DNA of 64,000 nt. It comes from Oscillospiraceae bacterium (GTDB taxonomy: Bacteria; Bacillota; Clostridia; Oscillospirales; JAAYOS01). Position 1 is the stretch's first letter. Each line of letters begins with the position of its first letter. Under the pieces are notes generated by a model that made no database searches, had not been told where the DNA came from, and saw only the letters and a program-made list of their open reading frames with translations. A program made the translations under genes and the position numbers. Shown here piece by piece: positions 43,658 to 51,343 of the stretch. The stretch is from contig JAISEG010000007.1 in NCBI GenBank assembly GCA_031264245.1, positions 1-64,000 on the forward strand, given 5' to 3'.

Positions 43658-44872
43658 TTAATTCGTGTTTCCTCCCATGCTTTTCGTTTGTGCGCTCGTG
43701 TTTGTGAGTAAATGCCGATATGTTTTGTCCAGGATAAATGCGCCAAGCGGGGCGGTAAATAATATTGAGAGTACCGCAACGGTGAGAATAATATCGCCGT
43801 TGGGCAATCCCATCGCTAACGGTATTCCGCCAATTGCGGCTTGAACAGTTGCTTTTGGTATGCCCGCAAACGTACAAAACAGACGTTCCTTCCGGTTTAG
43901 ATTTGTTTTTATAAGGCATAGCAAAATACCTGCGGCTCTTATCAGCAGCACCGCAACAAGCATGACAACCGTTTTCAATATTGCGGCGGAAGCGTAGCCG
44001 ATATTCATACTTGAACCAACAAGAACAAATAAAAGTATTTCCGCCCCCACCCAAAGCTTGGAAAACTTGGTTGATATTCTTTCAGCGACGACAGGGCGGC
44101 GTAATAAAATAATCGCTCCCATAGTCATAACTGAAAGAAGCCCGGAAAAAGGCAAATATTTATCCGCAAATTCTTCCAAGGTTATGAATAAAAAGGCGAC
44201 ACTTAATATAACAATGATTTTTACAGAATCGCGCATATGAAATTTTTTGAATACAGCGGATAAAATAAAACCCAATAAAACTCCGAGCGCAATACCTAAT
44301 ATAGCGGAGACGGGTATCAGCGCAAATCTGACAGCCGAAACCCCCGTACCTGCCGCAAGCCCTAAAAGAGAAGTGAAAATTACAATATTCGTTATATCGT
44401 CAACCGAATCGCCCGCCATAATCATTTGCGGTATTTGCTTATTCGTTCCGTAGCCTGTTTCCATTAGCTTTAACATTCTCGGAGTTATTACGGCGGGGGA
44501 AGCGGAAGCAATTACCGCGGCTAAAATAGCGGCGTCTAATACCGGTAATTTGAAGAGATAAATTCCGAAAAGAATAGTCCCGCCCATTTCAAAAAATGCG
44601 GGTATTAAACTCAATAAAACAGCAGGACGCCCGACCTTCTTCAAATCGTGCAAATCTAACGAAAGCCCCGCTTGTGTGAGTATGATGATCAGCGCCAACT
44701 GGCGCAAATCGGCGGAAATGTTAAGTATGGAAGCGTCAAGCAGGTTAAGGACATAAGGTCCCAAAACAATACCGATAATCAGCATACCAATCAGGCTTGG
44801 CATTTTCAGCTTTTGGAAGATTGAACCCAAAAGCAGCCCGCAAAGAAAAATTAACGCTAAACTTGTAAGCAT
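43658..44872 (-). CDS. CPA2-family cation:proton antiporter
   Basis: A 404-residue integral membrane exchanger with about 12 hydrophobic helices, covering nearly the full membrane domain of the KefB/NapA type and lacking a C-terminal TrkA-N regulatory domain. The motifs GLSLDLHDLKKVG, ASASPAVITPRML and the unwound-helix region AGDSVDDITNIV (acidic pair) are typical of the ion-binding site. It probably exchanges Na+ or K+ for H+. The ATG at 44872 follows GGGAGGGGG by 7 nt. Its base composition is clearly more AT-rich than the neighbouring genes, which hints at separate ancestry. A long hairpin lies right before the ribosome-binding site. Confidence 0.85.
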   Translation of the reverse strand: MLTSLALIFLCGLLLGSIFQKLKMPSLIGMLIIGIVLGPYVLNLLDASILNISADLRQLALIIILTQAGLSLDLHDLKKVGRPAVLLSLIPAFFEMGGTILFGIYLFKLPVLDAAILAAVIASASPAVITPRMLKLMETGYGTNKQIPQMIMAGDSVDDITNIVIFTSLLGLAAGTGVSAVRFALIPVSAILGIALGVLLGFILSAVFKKFHMRDSVKIIVILSVAFLFITLEEFADKYLPFSGLLSVMTMGAIILLRRPVVAERISTKFSKLWVGAEILLFVLVGSSMNIGYASAAILKTVVMLVAVLLIRAAGILLCLIKTNLNRKERLFCTFAGIPKATVQAAIGGIPLAMGLPNGDIILTVAVLSILFTAPLGAFILDKTYRHLLTNTSAQTKSMGGNTN

Positions 44873-44892
44873 ATTGTTCCCCCTCCCGTGAA

Positions 44893-44953
44893 GCGTAACA
44901 AAACGCTGATAGCTCCACGACAAAAATAATCGTAGAAGCTATCAGCGTTACGC
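44893..44953 (-). promoter_or_regulatory. Leader hairpin directly upstream of the antiporter ribosome-binding site
   Basis: On the minus strand GCGTAACGCTGATAGCT pairs with AGCTATCAGCG and then GTTACGC, with a 4-nt bulge and an inner ACGA/TCGT pair. The structure ends 5 nt before GGGAGG. Its position suggests control of translation of the antiporter; it could also be an attenuator. A second inverted repeat, GTTTAACAC/GTGTTAAC, lies just upstream (44967-45009). Confidence 0.5.
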
Positions 44954-45038
44954 GGTTTAGGCAGCTGTTTAACACAATATGCCCCGGAGAGCTTCATCTC
45001 CGTGTTAACTTGTCTATGTTATGTCAAATTGCTATAGC

Positions 45039-45923
45039 TTACGCGCGCGGATGATACCTGTTGTATACATCCCGCAGCTTCTGCTTTACAAGGTGGGCGT
45101 ACAGCTGGGTCGAGGAGACGTCGACATGCCCCAGCATCTCCTGAATGGAGCGGATGTCGGCTCCGTTTTCAAGCAGATGGGTCGCAAAGGAGTGGCGAAG
45201 GGTGTGCGGTGTTATTTGCTTGTCGATTTTAGCAAGCTCCTGATAGCGCTTTACTATCTTCCAAAAGCCCTGGCGGGTTATTCGCGAGCCGCCCAGGTTG
45301 ACAAAGAGCGCGGTTTCGTTCGCGTTTGAAACCATCTTGCTCCTGGCGGACGAGATGTACTCGGACACCGCCTGCACAGCCGCGGGATACAGCGGGATTA
45401 TCCGCTCCCGCCGCGCGCCCTCGCAGCGCAGAAAGCCCGCGCTTATGTTCACATCGGTCACGTTGAGCGAGGTGAGCTCGCTCACCCGGATTCCGGTCGC
45501 ATACAGCAGCTCGAGCATAGCCTTGTCCCGGTAGCCCTTAAAATCTACGCATTTCGGCTGCGCCAAAAGGGTTTCCACTTCTTTTCCGGATAAAATTTGC
45601 GGCAGCTTGCGTTCCACCTTTGGCGACACAATTCCCAAAAGCGGATTTTGTTCGATTTTCTTGTCAAGTACAAGGTAGTTGTAGAAGCATTTCAGGGACG
45701 CTATGTTGCGGGTCACAGTCGAAAGCGACTTGCCCGCGTTTTCCATTTGCTTTATGTAGGCGTTTACCTGCCCGTCAGTTACATCAGTGAAGGCGCCGCC
45801 GCCGTTTTCGCTGAGATAGGCGTGAAACTGCCCGATATCCCTCATGTAGGAGGTGACTGTGTTTTGTGAAGCTTCTTTAACCGTCGTTAAATATACTTCA
45901 AATCCCTTTATTGCTTCTTCCAT
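45039..45923 (-). CDS. xerD: Site-specific tyrosine recombinase XerD
   Basis: A 294-residue XerD-type recombinase that resolves chromosome dimers at dif together with a partner. The N-terminal domain starts IKGFEVYLTTVKEASQNT; the catalytic residues are seen in ATGIRVSELTSL (Arg), ITPHTLRHSFATHLLENGAD (His, Arg) and GHVDVSSTQLYAHL (His, Tyr). It lies 19 nt after spoIIM, the conserved clostridial spoIIM-xerD pair. AGGAAGAAA precedes the ATG. The first Arg motif is intact and the length is normal. Confidence 0.92.
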   Translation of the reverse strand: MEEAIKGFEVYLTTVKEASQNTVTSYMRDIGQFHAYLSENGGGAFTDVTDGQVNAYIKQMENAGKSLSTVTRNIASLKCFYNYLVLDKKIEQNPLLGIVSPKVERKLPQILSGKEVETLLAQPKCVDFKGYRDKAMLELLYATGIRVSELTSLNVTDVNISAGFLRCEGARRERIIPLYPAAVQAVSEYISSARSKMVSNANETALFVNLGGSRITRQGFWKIVKRYQELAKIDKQITPHTLRHSFATHLLENGADIRSIQEMLGHVDVSSTQLYAHLVKQKLRDVYNRYHPRA

Positions 45924-45942
45924 TTGTTTCTTCCTTCATATT

Positions 45943-46563
45943 TCATACGATTTGCAGAAAGGTATCTGCCACCCAGGCCGCAAGCCCCGGAGTTATCAGC
46001 TTTTCCATAAGCGCGCACAGCAGCAGCGCCGCGATACAGATAAAGGTTCGGGCAAAATACCCGCTGTCAAGCATCTGCCCCGAAATTTTCTTCCCCACGC
46101 CCCGCGTCACGGAAAAGAGCATACCGGAGGTCAAAAAGCCCTGCGCCGCGAAGAGCATCAGACACGGGAACACAAACAAGCACTGTACCCCGAATACGCA
46201 GAAGGCAAAGGCAAGTCCGCTTCCGCCGTACAGCCGCGCAAACGTCGTAACGGCAAAGGAGAGGAAAAAGCCTCTCACTCCAATGGTAATGGGTATCAGC
46301 AGCGCCCCGAACGCGGAAAACCCGAAAAAGAACACGATCACAGGGTACTTGAATGTGTTGTACATCACCTCGAACATGGCGGGCTGCCCCACAGCGGAGT
46401 ATTCCCCCGCGCTTGCTATAAGCGCTTCGCCGTCCCCGCCGTACGCGGCAAGCAGGCACCCGATAAGCGCTCCCACGATGAAAAAAGAAGCGAGCAGCAT
46501 TGCCGCCGAGGCGACGGCTTTGTTGTTTTGCGAATGAAACGCCGAATAAATAAACTTCCTCAT
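45943..46563 (-). CDS. spoIIM: Stage II sporulation protein M
   Basis: A 206-residue membrane protein with about five hydrophobic helices. SpoIIM works in the DMP machine (SpoIID, M, P) that thins septal peptidoglycan during engulfment of the forespore. Family cues are the N-terminal FIYSAFHSQNNKAV region, the PVIVFFFGFSAFGALLIPITIGVRGFF segment (split by helices) and the position directly before xerD. GGAAG lies very close to the ATG, so the start is slightly uncertain. spoIID and spoIIP are not in the window. Confidence 0.88.
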   Translation of the reverse strand: MRKFIYSAFHSQNNKAVASAAMLLASFFIVGALIGCLLAAYGGDGEALIASAGEYSAVGQPAMFEVMYNTFKYPVIVFFFGFSAFGALLIPITIGVRGFFLSFAVTTFARLYGGSGLAFAFCVFGVQCLFVFPCLMLFAAQGFLTSGMLFSVTRGVGKKISGQMLDSGYFARTFICIAALLLCALMEKLITPGLAAWVADTFLQIV

Positions 46564-46689
46564 AGCTTCCGGACCCCTGGCCGGCGGACACAGGCTAGCC
46601 CCCTGTGAAAATTAATAGAGTTTTCCACAGCTCATGCCCGCATATCCTATAGATATGATTTGAAGCCGGATTCTATACTATTGTTTGAC

Positions 46690-46832
46690 AATTGCAAAGC
46701 TGACCCGTTACAATCCGGACATTTCCATCCGGATGCTGTCGAAAAAACATCTCTTTTTCGCGGACGCGCAGTGCGCGCCCCTACACACAACGCTTTTTGT
46801 AGGGGTGGCCATTGACCGTCCGCAATTTTCCT
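46690..46832. repeat. Dispersed repeat, two units
   Basis: GCTGTCGAAAAAACATCTC, TTTTTCGCGGACGCGCAGTG, CGCGCCCCTACA, then GTAGGGGTGGCCATTGACCG and TCCGCAATTTTCCTGCTGTC. The two units face each other. The gap 46564-46868 holds nothing else recognisable. Confidence 0.75.
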
Positions 46833-46868
46833 GCTGTCCTGACACATTACCGCCCTGATAGGACGCGT

Positions 46869-47720
46869 TTACCGTCCTATTTCCCTCGCGCGTTTCGTGC
46901 AGGCCTCCATCCCCAGCCTCACGCTTTCGGAAAAGCCCGCCTGCTCCATCGCCTCCAGCGCGGCGAAGGTGGTGCCGCCCTTGGAGGTGACCTGGGCTAT
47001 CAGCTGGGCGGGAGACCTTCCCCCGGCGGCTTCACCGCCGGCGGCGGTCGCAGCCGCGTCGGAGAGGGTGAGCAGCATCTCGGCCGCGCCCTTCATGGAC
47101 TGGGCGGCGAGCAAAAGCGCTGTGCCGTAGTCGATTCCGGCGCTTACGCCATATTCCGCCATAGCCTTTATAAGTGTAAAAAAGTACGCGGGGCTGGAGC
47201 CGTTTATCGAGACGACCTCGTTCATCTTGTCCTCCGGCAGCAGCTTCACAAGCCCGGCGGAGGAAAACATCCGCATCGCCTTGTCCCGGTAACGCTCCGG
47301 GATGTCCCCGGAATATGTCATCGCCGCCGCGCCCTGCCCGCAGAGGATCGGGGTGTTCGGCATGACCTGCACCACATGGCAGCCGCAAAATTTCTCCCTG
47401 AGATATTTTGCCGAGACCCCGGCCAGGATGGATACTATGCATTTTCCGATGATATTTATACCTTTGCACTTTTCCACAACCTCGTCGATGTTCTGCGGCT
47501 TAACGGCGAGCAAGATTATCTCCGCGCTTTCCCACACCCCGGTCTCGGAGGTAAATACGTTTAAGCCCATGCTCCCCGCGAGCTCTCTTCTTTCGGCGGC
47601 AGGATCGAATATGTATACGCCGCCGCGGGAAAATTCGCCCGCGTTCAACGCCGCCTTTACTATCGCCTCGGCCATGCTTCCAAAGCCGACGACCCCCAGT
47701 GTTCCCCTGTCCTCCGTCAT
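46869..47720 (-). CDS. proC: Pyrroline-5-carboxylate reductase
   Basis: Reduces 1-pyrroline-5-carboxylate to proline with NAD(P)H. From the ATG at 47720 it is 283 residues. The Rossmann loop GVVGFGSMAEA lies near the N-terminus, VKPQNI and VMPNTPILCGQGAAA follow, and the C-terminal dimerisation helix has AQVTSKGGTTFAALEAM, the expected signature. AAAGG lies about 10 nt upstream; ATGs further upstream give non-homologous extensions into the promoter. It stands alone, with its own promoter; proA and proB are not nearby. Confidence 0.95.
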   Translation of the reverse strand: MTEDRGTLGVVGFGSMAEAIVKAALNAGEFSRGGVYIFDPAAERRELAGSMGLNVFTSETGVWESAEIILLAVKPQNIDEVVEKCKGINIIGKCIVSILAGVSAKYLREKFCGCHVVQVMPNTPILCGQGAAAMTYSGDIPERYRDKAMRMFSSAGLVKLLPEDKMNEVVSINGSSPAYFFTLIKAMAEYGVSAGIDYGTALLLAAQSMKGAAEMLLTLSDAAATAAGGEAAGGRSPAQLIAQVTSKGGTTFAALEAMEQAGFSESVRLGMEACTKRAREIGR

Positions 47721-47765
47721 CTCAGTCTGCCTTTCAAATTTGATTGACATAATACGCATGGGGAT

Positions 47766-47794
47766 AATATATACCAATTCAAAGCAAATTACAA
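47766..47794 (-). promoter_or_regulatory. Promoter of proC
   Basis: Minus strand: TTGTAA, a 17-nt spacer and TATATT, 46 nt upstream of the proC ATG. Confidence 0.55.
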
Positions 47795-48097
47795 GGGGAT
47801 TTCTAAGGTTTTTCCATATTTGTTTAAAACGCCAAAGTTTTATGTAAAATTGATTATGTAAACCTGACAACCGCGGCACCCCACTCCCCCGCCGCTCCGA
47901 AGGCAAAACCGCAATATCTTGGGAGTAAAAAATTATCAGTTACTACATGTATTTTCGGAGGGGTTTGCGGCGTCCCTGTAAACAGAATAAGAAACACTGC
48001 CCGCAAGCCGCGCCGCCACCCCGAAGCCCCATCCTAAATCAGCCACATCAGCATCACCCCCCCCCGCCGAGCACAGCGCCGCCCCGCCCAATCGTCC

Positions 48098-48187
48098 GTG
48101 CAAAATAGTATACAGCCCTATGCAACCACTAATTGTGGCTGCATAGGGCTGTATACCATTGCACGCATTGCATAATTATGCAATGCG
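48098..48187. repeat. Two abutting long palindromes
   Basis: The gap 47795-48261 has no gene. It holds a C-rich stretch (about 48055-48095), then a hairpin from 48098 to 48164 with arms GTATACAGCCCTATGCA / TGCATAGGGCTGTATAC, an inner ACCAC/GTGG pair and outer GTGCA/TGCAC. This is immediately followed by a perfect 24-bp palindrome (48164-48187, CGCATTGCATAA and complement). A weaker GC-rich inverted repeat lies at about 47955-48028. Confidence 0.7.
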
Positions 48188-48261
48188 TGTCCTGTACGGC
48201 GATCGCGGGGGGAAACACCCGTCCCCCGCTAAGCGGGGCGTTCATTATTAATGCGACCGCG

Positions 48262-48477
48262 TCAGCGGTCGCATCTCCCTGTCAGATAGTCCAGAGACAC
48301 GCCGAAGTAGTCGGCAAGGGCGCACAGAACTTCTGCTGACGGACCGCGTTGCCCGGTCTCCATCATACTGATCTGCCTGTTCGTTATTCCGACCGCTTCG
48401 GCAACATCACTTTGCTTAACGTTTTTTTTGCAGCGCAGGTATTTAATTCGCTCAGAGAAAATTTCTTTTGAAAACAT
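48262..48477 (-). CDS. Xre-family HTH transcriptional regulator
   Basis: A 71-residue protein that is almost only a Cro/C1-type helix-turn-helix: helices 2 and 3 are QSDVAEAVGITNRQISMMETG (Gln at the start of helix 2, ISMMETG the recognition end), followed by SAEVLCALADYFGVSLDYLTG, the typical C-terminal half. No effector domain. Two CCAC-N5-6-GTAG boxes in the upstream region could be its own operators. It lies just after scfB on the same strand, 122 nt away, and before a gap; its target is unknown. Confidence 0.9.
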   Translation of the reverse strand: MFSKEIFSERIKYLRCKKNVKQSDVAEAVGITNRQISMMETGQRGPSAEVLCALADYFGVSLDYLTGRCDR

Positions 48478-48498
48478 CTAAAAACCCCCTTGACAATC

Positions 48499-48553
48499 CA
48501 CCTAAAGTAGATTATTGTAAGGATAGCCTAACCCACTTTGAGTAGACTGGCAA
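48499..48553 (-). promoter_or_regulatory. Promoter with repeated boxes before the Xre gene
   Basis: Minus strand TTGCCA (48553-48548), a 17-nt spacer and TAGGCT (48530-48525) form a weak promoter. CTACTCAAAGTGGG lies in the spacer and CTACTTTAGGTGG just downstream (48511-48499), two similar boxes that suit autorepression. A plus-strand TTGACA-N17-TATTGT (48490-48518) overlaps but faces no gene. Confidence 0.4.
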
Positions 48554-48599
48554 GAAAAAGGAGTGAACCCGCCTTTGATACGGCATGAATCAAGGCTCG

Positions 48600-49985
48600 T
48601 CAGCGGTCGCGAGCGACCGCCAAAGCAATCGCGCACTCCACCCTCTTCTTCTCTATGTCGCAGCCCAGCTTGTAGGCCTTGTCTATCCTGCCGGTGGAGG
48701 CGAGGTTTGCCGCGTTGCACCCGCCGCTGCAATAGAACTTTGCCCAGCAGTCCCGGCAGTCCTCCCGCGTGTAGATGTTGAGCGCGCTGAATTTGCCGGA
48801 AATCCCGAGGTCAAGCTCCTCCCCGTACACGCTGCCCATCAGGTATTCCGGCTTCCCCGCAAACTGGTGGCACGGGTAGATATCACCCTGCGGAGTGATC
48901 GCGACATACTCAAAGCCCGCGCCGCAGCCGCGCAGCCGCTTTATCACGCAGGGACCCTGCTCCAAATCGATGTTGAAGTGGAAGAAGTTGAAGCTGCCCC
49001 CCTCCGCCATTATTCCGCACAGCCGCTCATATTCGGCGTATATCTCAGGCAGGTCCCGCTCGGTTATGGCGTAGTCCAGTATCTCCTCCCGCTCCGAATC
49101 GGTGAGGGTGAAGTCCTCGGACACCACCGGCTCGACCGAAAGCTGGTCAAAGCCCAGCGCCGCCATATGCAGGATATCCTCGGAAAAGTCGAGGTTTTTC
49201 CGGGTAAACGTCCCCCTGACGTAGTAGTCCTTGGACTTGTCCCTGCCTTCTATAAGCTCTCTGAATTTGGGGACGATTATGTCGTAGCTGCCTTTGGCGT
49301 TCACCGTCGGGCGCATAGCGTCGTTTATTTCCTTCCTGCCGTCGAGGGACAGCACCACGTTGCTCATCTCCCGGTTTATGTATTCGATGCTATCGTCGTC
49401 CAGCGCGACCCCGTTGGTCGTGATGGTAAAGCGAAAATTCTTGTCCTTAAACCGCTTCGCGTATTCGACCGTGCTCTTGACCGTGTCCATGGCCATAAGC
49501 GGCTCGCCGCCGAAGAAATCCACCTCTATGTTCCGCCTCGCGCCCGAACGCTTCACCACAAAATCTATGGCTTTTTTCGCGGTTTCGGGGCTCATAAGCT
49601 CCCGTCCCGTCCCGAAATCCCCCTTCGCCGCAAAGCAGTATTCGCAGCGCAGGTTGCAGTCGTGCGCCACATGCAAGCAAATCGCCTTTACAGGCGCGGT
49701 TCCCAGCAGCTTCGCCGTCTCCGGGTGAACATAGTCGTCGCCGGAGAACAGGAGACCGTCCTCCTGCAAGCCTCTCAGCTCGCTCCACCCCTCCAAAGCC
49801 TCAGCCGCCGTGCAGCCCTGCGTGAGGGCGCGGGAAATTGCCTCCGGCGGGCAGCTCTCCGCCACCTCACCGACCTCGACGGCGAAATCCAGCAGGTCAT
49901 AGGCGAGCTTGTCCAGCTCCAGCACAGCCCCGCTGTTCACGTCCAGCACTATATATTTGCCGAGAAGAGAAAATTTATGTATCAT
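48600..49985 (-). CDS. scfB: Radical SAM SCIFF peptide maturase
   Basis: A 461-residue radical SAM/SPASM enzyme that forms thioether cross-links in the six-cysteine SCIFF peptide. It starts MIHKFSLLGKYIVLDVNSGA, the family N-terminus, which folds as a peptide-recognition element. The radical SAM cluster motif is CNLRCEYC (Cys110, Cys114, Cys117). The C-terminal SPASM region holds further cysteines (GPCVIK, GCGAGF, PCHQF, EDCRDCWAKFYCSGGC) for two auxiliary clusters. The ATG at 49985 was chosen over a GTG at 50000 that overlaps GAGGTG. Its substrate scfA is at 51155-51298, an unusual 1.2 kb away. Confidence 0.93.
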   Translation of the reverse strand: MIHKFSLLGKYIVLDVNSGAVLELDKLAYDLLDFAVEVGEVAESCPPEAISRALTQGCTAAEALEGWSELRGLQEDGLLFSGDDYVHPETAKLLGTAPVKAICLHVAHDCNLRCEYCFAAKGDFGTGRELMSPETAKKAIDFVVKRSGARRNIEVDFFGGEPLMAMDTVKSTVEYAKRFKDKNFRFTITTNGVALDDDSIEYINREMSNVVLSLDGRKEINDAMRPTVNAKGSYDIIVPKFRELIEGRDKSKDYYVRGTFTRKNLDFSEDILHMAALGFDQLSVEPVVSEDFTLTDSEREEILDYAITERDLPEIYAEYERLCGIMAEGGSFNFFHFNIDLEQGPCVIKRLRGCGAGFEYVAITPQGDIYPCHQFAGKPEYLMGSVYGEELDLGISGKFSALNIYTREDCRDCWAKFYCSGGCNAANLASTGRIDKAYKLGCDIEKKRVECAIALAVARDR

Positions 49986-50045
49986 AATATGACGCCACAC
50001 CTCTGCCTATATTTGTTGTTTTGGATTGCTTCGCTTTGCTCGCAA

Positions 50046-50345
50046 TGACTGGGGTAAAACACCCGTCGCCTGCGGGCGACACCCTCTTTGCGAAAGAGGG
50101 TAAGGACGAACGCTTCGCTAATTAATAATTGAGTACGGGGAGCGATTGTTTGTAGGGGCGCGCATTGCGCGTCCGCCGCCCCTCGCCCCTACCCTCTGTT
50201 TTCACAAACGTCTCCAATGTCTCCCTGCGGGAGCCATCTGGGGAGCCGTCAGAGGGTTTGCCGTAATGCCGCCGAAGGCGGCATTGCCGTCCGAAGGCGG
50301 CATTGCCGCCTTCGGGCGGCAATGCAGTCAGTGGGTGTTTTACTC
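50046..50345. repeat. Block of mixed palindromic repeats upstream of scfB
   Basis: The gap 49986-50380 holds GGGGTAAAACACCC with GTCGCCTGCGGGCGAC and CCCTCTTTGCGAAAGAGGG (second family, about 50051-50102). Next is GGGGAGCGATTGTTTGTAGG with GGCGCGCATTGCGCGTCCGC (first family, about 50137-50180). Last come three AATGCCGCC/GGCGGCATT palindromes (about 50265-50327). No gene is supported. Confidence 0.8.
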
Positions 50346-50380
50346 CTGTCCCCAATTATTAACTACCCCCGCAGTGCCGG

Positions 50381-50593
50381 CTATATTTGTCTCCCGGTGG
50401 TCTTATCGGTAAATACGATATCATAATCGTAATTCAGAACCTCAGCTATCTGCTTCAAGTCCTTTTCGGAAAAATTGTCGCGTTTCATTTTACCGCTAAT
50501 TGTCGGGACGCTCCTGTTTAAAAGCTTTGCCAAATCCGTAAGTGTCATCTCACGGTCGACCAGAAGCATTTTTATCTTCTTTGCAGCGGACAA
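50381..50593 (-). CDS. Small Cro/C1-like HTH regulator
   Basis: A 70-residue helix-turn-helix protein. It begins with a helix (AAKKIKMLLVDREM), then LTDLAKLLNRSVPTISGKMKRD as the DNA-binding helices, then FSEKDLKQIAEVLNYDYDIVF, as in stand-alone XRE proteins. It lies between scfA and scfB, divergent from an unknown gene at 50769, with 175 nt of shared upstream DNA carrying a consensus promoter and a palindrome. It probably controls that intergenic region, possibly itself. No effector domain is visible. Confidence 0.88.
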   Translation of the reverse strand: MSAAKKIKMLLVDREMTLTDLAKLLNRSVPTISGKMKRDNFSEKDLKQIAEVLNYDYDIVFTDKTTGRQI

Positions 50594-50651
50594 TTTATCA
50601 CCTCATTTACCTAATATTATACGTGTTTTAACGAATTTAGTCAAATAAAAA

Positions 50652-50737
50652 GCGAATAATATTCGCAAAACCCAAAAAACACTTGACAGTGTTAATTTTT
50701 CAGCATATAATATTAGTTAATAAACTAACTTTGTTAG
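50652..50737 (+). promoter_or_regulatory. Consensus promoter with flanking palindromes
   Basis: TTGACA (50683-50688), a 17-nt spacer and TATAAT (50706-50711) are a perfect sigma-A promoter driving the 50769 gene. GCGAATAATATTCGC (50652-50666) lies upstream. TTAGTT-AATA-AACTAA (50713-50728) and an overlapping CTAAC-TTT-GTTAG (50725-50737) cover the start site. The downstream palindromes look like operators for the divergent HTH protein. Confidence 0.75.
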
Positions 50738-50768
50738 AATATAACCTAAATTTCAGGAGGAACTCACT

Positions 50769-51086
50769 ATGATAATCCGTCAGATAAGTGAAAATCATTG
50801 GAGGCAGGTTTACAGTCAAATCACTACATATGGCAGAGCCGCGCCGATGTCGCTGCAAATCGATATAGACATAAGCTGCAACGGGGTGGACTACGTTTTG
50901 AAGGTGCAGCCGCAGAGCGGCAGGAAAATCGCCGCGCTGCAAGCCCTCGGCGTGTATCCCGGCACGGACGGCGGACGGTCCTACTGCATGATAGAAAGCA
51001 ATCTGGTGCTTTCCGCGCTGCTTGAAATCGTAATCTATCAGGGCGCGGAGAGGCGGCAGACAATCAAAACCACAGACCGGCTTTAG
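50769..51086 (+). CDS. Unknown small protein divergent from the HTH regulator
   Basis: A 105-residue protein I do not recognise. It has no signal or membrane segment. It starts with IIRQISENHWRQVY and then a probable strand-rich core (SLQIDIDISCNGVDYVLKV), a glycine turn and a final helix (VLSALLEIVIYQG). It has a very strong leader, a perfect promoter and CAGGAGG 9 nt before the ATG, so it is surely expressed. It is the only plus-strand gene between tgt and proC and interrupts the scfA-scfB pair. It could be the target gene of the divergent regulator or part of a two-gene unit such as a toxin-like or accessory module; nothing in the sequence decides this. Confidence 0.8.
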   Translation: MIIRQISENHWRQVYSQITTYGRAAPMSLQIDIDISCNGVDYVLKVQPQSGRKIAALQALGVYPGTDGGRSYCMIESNLVLSALLEIVIYQGAERRQTIKTTDRL

Positions 51087-51099
51087 CGCGGTCTGTGGT
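51069..51099 (+). terminator. Hairpin at the end of the 50769 gene
   Basis: ACCACAGACCG (51069-51079) pairs with CGGTCTGTGGT (51089-51099); the stop codon lies in the loop. No T run follows directly. It separates this gene from convergent scfA. Confidence 0.55.
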
Positions 51100-51154
51100 C
51101 AGGCTGTCGAAGAGAAATCTTATTTCTTGAGAAATTTTATTTCTTGAGAAATCG

Positions 51155-51298
51155 CTATTTCTTGTTTTCGCAGCTTTGGTTTGCCACTGTGCAGGAGGTC
51201 TTGCACGCCGACTGGCAGGAGGTTTGACATTCCCCGCAGCCGCCCTTTGCGGCGCTCGCCTTGAGTGTGGCTTTGTTTATAATTTTGATGTGCTTCAT
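51155..51298 (-). CDS. scfA: SCIFF ranthipeptide precursor ScfA
   Basis: A 47-residue peptide with six cysteines (21, 24, 28, 32, 36, 43) in the pattern of the six-cysteines-in-forty-five family: MKHIKIINKATLKASAAKGG leader, then CGECQTSCQSACKTSCTVAN and QSCENKK. The leader matches the known SCIFF leader closely. ScfB installs Cys-to-Thr or similar thioether links in this peptide; a secreted or signalling role is proposed for the family but unproven. GGGAG lies 6 nt before the ATG. It follows a TIGR04086-like membrane protein gene, yajC and tgt, the conserved SCIFF neighbourhood, but scfB is not next to it. Confidence 0.95.
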   Translation of the reverse strand: MKHIKIINKATLKASAAKGGCGECQTSCQSACKTSCTVANQSCENKK

Positions 51299-51343
51299 AA
51301 TATACTCCCATTTATACTTCGAATATTTATACTTCGAACGCTT

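Noticed and set aside
41397-45923. Integrative element bounded by the two tyrosine recombinase genes
   Set aside because: xerD sits in the conserved spoIIM-xerD pair, and the genes between show no plasmid, phage or conjugation functions; no att-like direct repeats were found.
48490-48518. Plus-strand TTGACA-N17-TATTGT promoter
   Set aside because: No plus-strand gene follows; the downstream DNA is the 3' end of scfB. It is probably fortuitous or overlaps the Xre gene control region.
48585-50048. 487-codon plus-strand frame opposite scfB
   Set aside because: The minus strand has the radical SAM CxxxCxxC motif and SPASM cysteines; the opposite frame has no start signal or motif and is a high-GC shadow.
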